DNA of 64,000 nt from Desulfosarcina alkanivorans (GTDB lineage: Bacteria; Desulfobacterota; Desulfobacteria; Desulfobacterales; Desulfosarcinaceae), in NCBI RefSeq assembly GCF_009688945.1, contig NZ_AP021874.1, forward strand, positions 2,542,001 through 2,606,000. Reading direction: 5' to 3'. A program made the translations under genes and the position numbers. Under the pieces are notes generated by a model that was not told where the DNA came from, did no database searches, and saw only the letters and a list, made by a program, of their open reading frames with translations. Below, piece after piece: positions 7,309-18,100 of this stretch (the stretch's first letter is position 1; the number at the start of each line of letters is the position of its first letter).

Positions 7309-9099
7309 TTATTCTCCATTTTCTACTTTTAGCGCAAACTCATCGATGAACACGGTCAGATCGGCCGTGATATTTTTTATCTGGGAGGTCAGAAAATTGT
7401 ATCCAAAAAGGGCGGGTATGGCCACGAGGAGCCCCACGACCGTCGTGGCAAGCGCCGAGGCCACGCCCGGTGCGATGGCCATGATGTTGGCTTCGCCCGC
7501 TTCGGCCATGGCGGCAAAGGTGTTCATGACCCCCCAGATCGTCCCCAGAAGCCCCAGGAAGGGCCCCCCGGTAATGGCCATGGTCAGCACCGTCAGGTTG
7601 CCGTTGAGGCGTTTGGTTTCGTTGACATACCATTTATCGAGCTCAGTTTTGAACGTTTTCAGGGTTTTGGATGTCACCCGAGGCGTTTTCCGGTCAACCG
7701 TCTCTTCGGCCGCACTTCCGTTGTGGATCACCCGGCATCCGGCCCGATAGACCCGGTACAGGTTGGAACTGCTGTACTCATCCCCGTTGTCAATCTCCAT
7801 GGCCGTAGGATCGGCCTTGGATTCAAATGTGCTGAGAAATTTTCGGTTGTCCCTTTTGGCCATAAATAGAAAAGCCGCTTTACCGAGAAAGGCAAACCAG
7901 CTGACCGCGGAAAGAATCACCAGCAGACCGATGACCACCAGGCCGTCCAAAGTGACGTTCTTTAAAATGGTGCCCAGGTAGAATACCGGCATACTGCCGC
8001 CGCCGCCCATGAGTTCCTCGCCGAAGGTCAGAAACAGGCCGTCGGGGCCCTGGGTGGCGAAGGCGGCACGGATACGGTCTCTGGACAGCGCCTGGGTGAA
8101 GATGCCGATCTCGTCCAGGTCCCCGATGAAGCTGCGGCCGCCCTGCCCGTCGTCGCCGACGACAAGATCGCCGGTGAGCGCAGGCAACGTGGCCGGCAGA
8201 TTGCCCCAGGTCATCTCCATGCCATCCAGGTAAATGGCCAGCCGGCTGCCGGGACTGCCGGTGACGGTGACCAGGTGCCAGGAACCCACCGGCAGGTCGG
8301 CGCTCCGGTCGGTGGCGATCGGGTCGCCGTCCCCGCTGCCGATGGCGGCGTAGATTTTGGTGTCGTCGATTCCCACCACCAGGGAGCCCCCATCTCCCTG
8401 CCGGGAGAAAATCATGGCGTCCGCCTGTGCCATGTTGATCCGGATCCAGGCGGAAAGGGTGAAACCGGATGAGAAATCCAGGGCGGGGGTGGCGGCAACG
8501 GTCAGGCGATCGCCGGCGCCGTTCAGGGAGACACCGTTGCCGATCACGCCAGGGAGCCCCTGGCCGCCGGAAAAAAAGGCGGCGTGGTTGTCGTTGGCCG
8601 TTGCATCCCGGGGCATGCCTTCCACCTCACCCAGGTGATAGGCGGCCACCTGGGCCATATCGAACGTTCCGCCGGAATCCTGCCCCCCCAGGGCATTTTC
8701 GTTTCCGTAGTACATGTTCATATATCCCTGGTCGGTCGCCCCGGCAATGCGCGGCACACGCACCCACACCAGGGCGATTTCGTCCAGGGTATCGATTTTC
8801 TCGATATGATGCTTGAGCAGGGTCGCGTCGTCAGCGGCCACAAAGCGGATGTCTCCGCCGTCTTCCCGGGCGCTGGTAAAATCGAAATTCCCGGAATGCA
8901 GCCGCACCAGCACCGGCACCTCGCTGAGATTCTCCTTGATGTCCGCACCGGTTTCGGTCGTATTGAAAGCGATCTTCTTGCGGTATTGCCAGCCGTCATT
9001 CCACCACCCCTCGCCGGCCGGCGACAGGCCCGGCAGCAAAAGCCCGCCGATGATAATCAATGCCACTGCACGCACATGCACAATCCATCTGTTTTTCAC
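7309..9099 (-). CDS. DUF2341-LamG-ExbB/TolQ fusion (proton channel with a large exported sensor or binding head)
   Basis: About 596 residues from a GTG at 9099, chosen because GGAGG lies five bases upstream and a signal/anchor sequence follows directly (AVALIIIGGLLLPGLSPAGEG). Residues ~35-130 match DUF2341 (WWNDGWQYRKKIAFNTT ... VLVRLHSGNFDF). Residues ~165-340 form a LamG/concanavalin-like domain (FTLSAWIRI ... GSWHLVTVTGSPGSRLAIYLDG ... FIGDLDEIGIFTQALS). From ~365 comes a MotA/TolQ/ExbB channel: a first membrane helix, a cytoplasmic loop, then LTMAITGGPFLGLLGTIWGVMNTFAAMA and ALATTVVGLLVAIPALFGYNFL. ExbB is normally ~220-240 residues without such a head. It is directly coupled to exbD and follows tpsA by 85 bases. 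The head probably faces the periplasm and binds glycan or protein. Confidence 0.9.
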   Translation of the reverse strand: MKNRWIVHVRAVALIIIGGLLLPGLSPAGEGWWNDGWQYRKKIAFNTTETGADIKENLSEVPVLVRLHSGNFDFTSAREDGGDIRFVAADDATLLKHHIEKIDTLDEIALVWVRVPRIAGATDQGYMNMYYGNENALGGQDSGGTFDMAQVAAYHLGEVEGMPRDATANDNHAAFFSGGQGLPGVIGNGVSLNGAGDRLTVAATPALDFSSGFTLSAWIRINMAQADAMIFSRQGDGGSLVVGIDDTKIYAAIGSGDGDPIATDRSADLPVGSWHLVTVTGSPGSRLAIYLDGMEMTWGNLPATLPALTGDLVVGDDGQGGRSFIGDLDEIGIFTQALSRDRIRAAFATQGPDGLFLTFGEELMGGGGSMPVFYLGTILKNVTLDGLVVIGLLVILSAVSWFAFLGKAAFLFMAKRDNRKFLSTFESKADPTAMEIDNGDEYSSSNLYRVYRAGCRVIHNGSAAEETVDRKTPRVTSKTLKTFKTELDKWYVNETKRLNGNLTVLTMAITGGPFLGLLGTIWGVMNTFAAMAEAGEANIMAIAPGVASALATTVVGLLVAIPALFGYNFLTSQIKNITADLTVFIDEFALKVENGE

Positions 9100-9104
9100 A
9101 AACG

Positions 9105-9109
9105 CCTCC
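9105..9109 (-). promoter_or_regulatory. Ribosome binding site that fixes the GTG start of the ExbB fusion
   Basis: GGAGG on the minus strand, five bases before GTG at 9099-9097. The longer frame starting at 9177 has no such site and would place a 26-residue polar extension before the signal sequence. Confidence 0.7.
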
Positions 9110-9184
9110 ACGATGATGTATAACTTAAAACCAATTGAACCTGCCTGCCTCTCACCAGCTGCTTCATTCCTCAGCACTCAGCCC

Positions 9185-12100
9185 TCATTTTTTTTCTTTC
9201 TCCCCTTCTTGATCCACCGGCACCTCCCGGGTAACGGCAGAATCCGAGGGCTCACCGAAACCGACGACCTCAACGGCCAGCCATTTGGGGACCAGTGTCT
9301 CGGTCAGGTCGGCCACATATTCGGAAAAACGCTCCTTGGCATTACCCAGTGCCGTCTGTTCACCGGCAATGTTGCTGGTTTCCGAAACGGCACCGGAGCC
9401 GGCCAGGGCCCCGATGCTGGCAGCAGACGCAGAAACATCCGGCACACCGACGGATGAACCGCCGACCTCAATGTTTTGGACGTTGACCACTTTCGTTGCA
9501 GCCAGGATAATGTTCTTTCCGGCAATGCCGGCTTCACCGGCATCGATCTCTCCCTGGGGTGCAAAAATATATATATCACCAATCTCGGGCTGTTCTTCTG
9601 GTCCTTCAACACCGTCCGGATCATAGGTCAGCGCCCGGACACCGCTGCCTACGGCCGGAGGCGTAAATACGATTTTGGGTTCGTCTCCCGAGAGGTCAAC
9701 CGTTGCCTCGGACACACTGATGGCCGTCTTGGAACCGCGACCGGCATTGATATTGCCATCCTGGGACCAGGCCGTAATGTCGCCCCCCATGAAGGTCATC
9801 AAACGGGATTCGTTGACATTCAGATCATCGTCGACGTACACGTTGATGCTGCCGCCCGACGTCGTGTAGATGCCCGAATTGTCGCTCTGGTCAGTCGCCT
9901 GCCGAAAGGTTGACTTGCCCACATTGATTTCTCCGGTGGCCAGGATATAAATGTCTCCTGCGTTGCCGCTGGTATAAATCTGCGAATTGACCATATCGAT
10001 ATCCCCGCCGCCTTTTGCAACGCCGTCAAAAAATGGATCGATAGTATCGCTGTTGATTTCGTCAAGAATTTGCTGAGCGGCCTCCGTGTCTCCTTCAGCC
10101 AAGGCAGCGCTGTATTCCTGGCCCTGCTCCCGGAGGTCGTCGAAAAAGCCCTCCGTTTGGTCCAGCTTGCCGGAACTTTCAGTCACATCAATCTCTACGC
10201 CTGAATAAACAGCCAATCGCATCGCAGGCTCGTCCAATTCTTCGTCTGGTGTCGGTAATACCTGATTATACAAATTACCCACTGCTTGGATCCCGCTGGT
10301 CGTTCCCAAATCAATGGAATTGCCCGCGGTGACAATTATGCTACCAGGCCCTCCGATTTCAATGCCGGCCTGATATGTGGTCCCGATACCGGTGCTGAAG
10401 CGAATATCGTTGCCGGCAGCAATCACGGTGACATCATCCAGATTCACATTCTGAGTATGGTAGAAAATATCGGCGATATCACCCCCGGCGATCAACGAGG
10501 AGGCTTTAGGGATATACAGCAGCACGTCTCGGACATCCCCTGTAGCGGTAATGGTGGCCGCCACGGGATCATCCTTATGCAGCAACGCGTCGCTGTGTGC
10601 GTAGGTGTCAGTGATGAGTTGATATGCTGCCCGGCCATCCTCAGCAAGACCATATACCAGTGATGGGTCCACGTCTGACATGGCCAGGATGTAACGGTTT
10701 TGCGAGTCCGAATCGACAGACATGCTGCGAATGTCTCCACCAGCTGTCAACGCCAGGTTTCCCGCTTCACTGGGGGCCAGATAGAAGGACTGCCCTATAA
10801 GGATATCCGTTGCCGCATCTATGATCAATGTACCTGGCAGGATGCGTATCCTGGATTTCTGATCCGCCAGATTGTCATAAAACCGCGTACTGCCTGTGAG
10901 CATTACGCTACCTGTGATAGCCCTCAGAGCAACCGAAGAAGCCTCAGTATACCGTAAATCCCAGTCGCTGGGCCCAGAATAATCGTAGTTGGCGATGGTT
11001 GGGTTCAATATCGTACCCAACTCGATACTTCCTTGAGCCACCAACTCAATTTGGGTATCGAAAGCTTCAATAGGTTGGTTGTCGAAACTTGTAAGTGTGC
11101 CGAAGTTCTCGTAGGAGTTCAAATCGATTTGGCCGTCATAGACCAGGAACCGGCCGTCGAGATCCTGTTTAGCTGTTAGGTCAAGGTCTCCCATACCAAA
11201 AAGGCCAACCGCACAGGTCACACGTCCGCCTGCATTGAGTGTGATATCACCACCGGCCATAGTAACAATGCCCCTGCTGCCCCCATTGCTATACTCGGCG
11301 TGATAGAATGCCCCATTGTATGAGGATGCATCCCAGCAATCTATTGCAAATGGCTGGCCAATGACATCGCCCTGAACCTCTAAATCGATATCGCCGCCGT
11401 CAGCGTATGACCAGTACCTATTCAAGAGGTTTCTGAGCTCATTCGCATTAGTATAAGGGTCCGGATCGGGCGCCTCGCCGATGGTACGTATCGCCCCAAT
11501 GGTATTTTCTTCCCTAATGAAGTTCAGGTCGCCTGTAATCTCGATGCGAATGTCCCCGGTCGCGGTCTGAATTCCGCCATCCTTCATATTGAGATCGCCG
11601 CCAACCAGACCGAAGACCGTACCGTTGAAAGAACCGATGTTGTACTGCATACGGTTGTTCGTCATGGGTTCGTCCTGTGACCCCACAACCCCCAACTGTG
11701 TATTTCCGGCAGAGGCGAATTGAATGGTCGCATTTTCCGTGTACACCCGGACGCCATCTTCGAAGAGGATACGCCCCGGCAGCGAACCCGAAGACCGATC
11801 GATCGCCATGAAGTCGCTGCCGGCAAAATTGGCACCGGCAACCAGATTGATGCCCCAGGATTCCTGGGCCGTGTTTTCCCTCAGGGTCAATACGTCAGTA
11901 CGCGCATCTATGATATCGGCGCCGATGATCAGATCGCCGGCGCTGCGCAAGGTCAACACGCCGTATGCCATGTCCTCTGCGTAACCGGCAAGGTCAATCT
12001 CCTCAGTGACCGCCAGGTTCTCTGCCGACCGGATTTCGATGCCCGCAAGAACGGTCAGGATATTTTCAACAGCAGGTGTCGTATCATTATCGAGACGGAG

Positions 12101-15100
12101 ATGTGCGGTCCAGTCGGCGGCCTGGTCAACGAGGCCGTCCAGGTAGTCAGCGGTGACTGTGTTGTTTTCGTATATGCCCACGCCCTCTGCGATAACCGCC
12201 GACGCGCCGACAATCTCTCCCTTGAGCACCATGTTCATCCCGGTGGTACCGGTAATTCCATTTTCGTTCCTGATGGCCCGAAGATAAACGGCACCGTTTG
12301 AGAAGTCGGTACCGCTTCCACTCACATTTATCTTCGCACCTTCGTGGAAATCGATGGTTCCGCTGGCAGCCGCCAGTAAAACCTGGCCACCGTCACCGGC
12401 TTCTGTAGCGGAGGCATCCAGAACGCTTCCATCGAGCAGATTGATGTCGTCGGAAGCATAGATTTCAAGGGTGCCGCCGCCTTCCGTCCCGGACGCATCC
12501 AGTTCACCTTCAATCACCACACTACCACCGTCCGTCAAAAGGGTGATGCTATCGGCAGTCATTTCGTCTGTTTCGTTGACCGTGATGTTGCCCTGTCTGG
12601 CCAGCAGTTCAACCTTCCCTTCAAAGTCACTCTCCGCAAGCAGTTCGGCAATGGTCGCAAAATCATTGATGGACAGGGTCTCCAGATAGAAACTGCCCCC
12701 GCCCCCCCCTTCCCCGGCCTGGCCATAGAGGTCTCCCTCGATGCTGACATTCTTTTCCGGTGCAAAGATTGAAACCGCGCCGGCGTCCCCCTGTCCTCCG
12801 GCTGAAACATCGACGATTGCGCCGGCGGCAATCTCAATACTGCCATGTTCGGTTTCCAGGAAAACGGTTCCTGAAGTGGCGTAGTCGCTGCCCCTGGCAT
12901 CAATCGAGGAGCCCTCGCGCAAATAAATGCCATCGCCGTCGGTTGTACCCGTGGCAACCAGTTGAACCGATCCGGCAGGGCTGAGGATCAGGCCGGAATG
13001 GTCGACAGCCCTGCCCTTCAAGGTCAATTCTCCGCCGTAGCTGTCTGGAGGTGTCCAGGTGTTTCCATTGGCTTGGGTGAACACCGTTCCTGAACTGGAT
13101 ATCATCCCAGCATCGGCGGTCGCGTATGTGACAGCACCATTGTCATCCACCGACGCTGTCAAAGCCGTCATGATGGCGGCGGATTCGATGGATAGATCGC
13201 CCTGTGTAACCAAATTGCCCGTGCCTGAAACGACCAGTTCGTTGGCTGCCTGGATTGTCATTGCTCCGGCACCGATAATGCTCAGGTCGTTGGCCGCATC
13301 GTCTGCGCCCCCCTGGTCTGTCATGGCACCGAAAACGATGGTCATGTCGTCGGATTGAAAGAAAAGGGATCCTGCCGGCCCGTTCGTTGGATTATCGATT
13401 TCGGCGAACACCTCCCCCTTGAGGCTTGTGTTCTGCAATTGGATTTGGGATGCTTCAACGGTTACGTCAACCCCGGTGCTCAGGACAATACGATCACTGT
13501 CAAGGGTGAGGATATCGGCAGCCTGCATCCGGAAGTCGCTGAGGAAAGTGATGTCCGAATGACTGCACAGGTTGATGGAGTCAATGCCTTCAACCTTGGC
13601 CCACATCGCCTCATCGATGAAAAGCCCGTTGGATATGGACGCGATGTCATGGTTGGCAGTGATAAATATACTCTCGTTGATCAAGGTAAGAGAGCTGTTG
13701 TCGACCTCAAGATTTCCATCCAGGTTTAAATTGATCGTATCGAGTCTAATATCGTGCGTGGCATGAAGGGTCGCGGACGGTTCGATGGATATCATCCCTT
13801 CTGGAGAAATCAGGCTGAGGATGCCGCCCGCCTCTCCTGAAGCGCTGAGCATAGAGTCGGACGCCACCACAATACGGTCCGAGGCCGCGACGGTAAGGTT
13901 AACCGCTTCGAGTATCGATCCCGCGTCAAAAACCACCTGTTCGGTAATGGCTGTATCGCCAAGGGTTACCGTTTCGAAGGCGCTGTTGCTTATGGCGGTT
14001 GCATTGACAATCAGTTGGTCCATCAGTTCATCCGGGATCGGGCTGTCGGCAGAAAAATCAGCCGGCAACTGGGCGCCCGCAGTGTTGGCGATAACTTTTT
14101 TGCTGGCGAGCGAAAGCGTACCTCCGGTATAGCCTTCAAGTGCCGTAGATTGCACCGTTGCGTTAAAAATGGTCGTGTTCGCCTGGACGGACAACGAACC
14201 GGCATCACCGGTAGTTATCTGCTCTATGGTAAAGTTCCCTTCTGCCAGAACATCCGACGATTCACGCACGCTGAAGTAGTGTGGTTGAGAGGTGGCATAT
14301 GTGGCACCGGTTTCCGACCCAACTGTCGTGTAGCCGGCACTGATTGGGTAGCCCTCGCTGGTCAACGAATTGTCTCCATACGTGCCAGCTGCCGCGCCGA
14401 GGTCTTCGACGATCATGGCCCCATCAGAAAACGCGAAGGATTCATCAAGTATGGTATAAAAACCTTCATCAACCAGAGCATTGCCTTCCAGGTAGATCGT
14501 CTCGCCTGAATTTCCTGCCCCAGGCACGATAACGTACGTCTCCTCCAATGGATCAGTGGAGCCCTCTACCCCCGGTAGGAAACCATAGGCGAAGATTTCA
14601 CCACCTCCTGAAAGATCCACGAGGGCACCGTCCTGCATGACAACTTCATCACCGGACAGGGAAACCGTACTTTCCAACGCCCCTTCAAATTCTACATATT
14701 TATTGGAAGCTTTATCAAGTACCTGCCAGACAACGGCCTCATCGTCCATCATACCGTAGTTGACCCGGGCACCTCCTGCCACGGATAAGATACTGCCATT
14801 TTCCAGGTAAATGCGGCCGTCTTGGCTGTCCACCGTGAATTGAAGCTGGCCTGCAGGCGCATACCATTTGCCGGTATGTGTTATGTTGGCGGCATTAACT
14901 GCCAGGCTGCCACCGGCGGACATGACCGGTGCGGCCGTCGAATTGTCGGTTGTGGACCGGGTGGTAAGGTCACCGCCGGAACTGAGAATAAAAACAGTTT
15001 GAGTGGTTGGATAAAGCCGGTCGGCATCGATGAGCAAGTCCGCAGCAGTTTCGAGGCTGCCACTCCATACGACAGGCAATGAGTCTTTGGTATCATAAAA

Positions 15101-18100
15101 ATAATCCGCCAGCGTGATATCACGGTTGGCATGGAGGCTAATGGTCTCAAATCCTGACAGAGCGATATCGCCTGCGATGTCAATCCAGTCTGCGGTAAGC
15201 TTCAGGTTGCCACCCTGCAGGGCGGGGGATTCTTCTCCTGGCCAATAGGTATTGGTCAGAACGATCCATGGCGCACTCAGGGAAACAGAATGGTCATCAG
15301 TTGAGATAATCGGCGCATCCAGTGTCAGTTTACCGTCAACGTGGGTTGTCAATTCATCCGCAAACTGGATTTCTCCGTAACTTGATATGGTAATATTGTC
15401 AAAACCCGAATGAATATAGGTTTGCATGTCTTCGGATCCCACGGAAAGGGCTGTAAATGAATCGGTTCGTGTCAACGACAGCGTGCCTCCGATCATTCCG
15501 TCCAGCCGGGCATCCGCTTTGATCACGCCATCAAGTTGCAACTCTTTGGAGTACTCAAATTCAAGGGTACCCGGTGAACCGGCAGTTGTTTCCCCGGTGT
15601 AGCTTCCATTCGGAGTCAAAAGCAAGTGTTCAATGCGATCGGTGCCGGACACATCCAAAACCGCGTCGGGTTCTACGAATAGATTAAACGCCGAAAGGCT
15701 GATAGCGCCGCCATCCAATGGCTTGTAGGCGACAGCGACGCCCGTATCCGCAAGTAAATCGGCAGGCATCAGGTATGCTGCTGCTGATACCAAGGATCCA
15801 GATTCGATGGCCAATGCTGCTCCACTCAAGTCGGAAGTCGACTCCAACCCTATGCTTCCCGCTGGCGCCGAAACTGTGCCCGCAATCTCAACCGAAGGCC
15901 CTGATACAGATATGTTTCCCATTGGAGAAACAATGACCGAAGCATCGGAATCCACTCGTGCCGTCGCCCGTTGGTTGAGAGCATCAATTTCTCCCGGAAT
16001 CACATAGTGACCACCAAGGGATTTTCCGGCGGTGAGCGTAATGGAGGACTTCTGGATTTCATTGGTATCTGCACGTATGTATTCTCCGTTGTTGTATACA
16101 TCCTCTGCAGAGGTATAGTTTGCAATATTCCCGTTGGAATCCACTGCACCAGAGCCTGGGCCTGAAATTTTCAAGGTAGACGGTTCAAGCTTTACCCCGT
16201 CCTCGACAGCTATATCAGTCACACTGGTCAAAACGATGTTTGAAGCTCCGGTCAAATCGATCTGGTCGTCACTGATCATCAAATGGGTTGCCACCCCTTC
16301 GAGAAGCGGATCTGTAGCGCCCAGATCGGTGATAATCGAATTCGGTTCCGGCTGTTGTGCCGCAACGGTTACCTGCTGGGCATGGAGATCAAGCGTACCG
16401 CCATTGGCGCCGGAGAGCGAATGGGTGTAAAGGTCCCCTTCCAGAGCAATGGACGATCCGGCGACCTGGATAGATCCGCCGTCACCACAGTCAACCTCAC
16501 CACTTTCGTCGATCCGCCATCCGCCGCTGGCATCGATGGCGGCTCCGGGCATGATTATTACACCTTCACCGGCCAGGGTTCCGTCTACAAGGCTGACATC
16601 GCCACCCTCAATACGACTGTAGTCGGAAATCAAACCTTCCAGGCTTGCTGTCGTTGAAAGGTCGACCTGCTGCCCTGAAACGTCGATGATGCTTCCCGTA
16701 GCCAGATAGATGCGTTCATAGCCCAAATCGGCGCTGCTGACGTATTCGGGGTTGGGTTCGCTGCCCACAAATTCATCGGTTGTCAGGTTGCTTGCCAGTT
16801 CCATGGAAACGCTGCCTTCGGGAATAACGATTGTTCCGTGATGTTCGATGTGCCTCCCGAACAGGGTCAAAGAACTGGTTGGATCCATCGCGATGCGTGC
16901 ATCGGCATCCACGACGATGCCTTCCCGCACCGCCAGGGTGACATTTTTCAAACTGGAATCGTTCAAAATTTCTTCCGAAATCATCGACACCCCAGCCAAC
17001 GCATCGGGAAGATCACTGGTGGCACTGAAATCATCCGGCAGGATAAATTTTTGGGCACTCACAAGGATCTCTTCAACAATCGGATCCACATCCTCATACC
17101 TGCTGTCGGTGAGCTTTTTTCCTATGTTAAAAGTTCCCGCCGAGGGTCTGACGGTTCCAAGGGTAGACTGGTAGCCGTTTTCATCCTGGGTCTCGGTTTC
17201 CTCGACCTGGTAGACACCCGGTAGCACTGAACCGTCCAAAGTGGCATTGAGCAGCACCACTGGTGCATTGACATTAAGTATGCCAGCGTCGGCGCCTTCC
17301 TGATACCCCGCGTGGTAGTTCAGGATGGGATTTGCAGATCCCACGTAAAACCCGCCACCGTAGCTCGTCGTAATACCGAAGCGCTCATTGGTGTCGCTGA
17401 TCGGATTGTCCGGCCCGATAATGGCGTCATAGGCGACGTTTTCGGGCGCATCCTCGATACGATAAACTTGGTTTCCCGAAATCAGCAGGGTCGTTTCGAC
17501 ATGCCCCTCCTCGTAGATGATTCCGCCGCCGGAAAAATCGAGCATCGATCCCGAACGGGCAACCACATCGCCTCCGGAATCGATCTGGATTATGCCCCCT
17601 TGTGTGCTGAATTCCAGAGCGGTTTTCTCTTCTGAATTCAAGGCTCCGGAAACGTCTCCAATCCCTGAGCCCTCAACCTGGTAAAAATAGATCGTTTCTC
17701 CCTGGAGGGTCCCATCTTTCTGTGCATAGTCATCTTTAAGCTCCACACTATTGAGTTGGAGGCTGGCCACTGAGGACCCTGCGGGCAAAATCACCCAATT
17801 GCCGCTGACATCAATGAGGCTTTCGGAATCAAGGTAAACCCGGCTGTCAGCGTTCAGGGAAACACTGCCTGAGGGTGCGACGATGGAGCCCTTGACATCA
17901 ATCAAACCTCCGCTGCTGATATCGATTTCGCCGCCTCCGAATTCAAAAGACTCATGCACCGTTTCGCTGGACGTGGAAATCGGGCTTTCTGTCCGGCTTT
18001 GCTCGCCAAGGGTAACCGTTTCGGAGGCCTTGAGTTCGATCTGCCCGTTGCTTTTGACGGCCGTTACCGCCCGAATCAGGCCTTCCTGGTTGACGACCCG

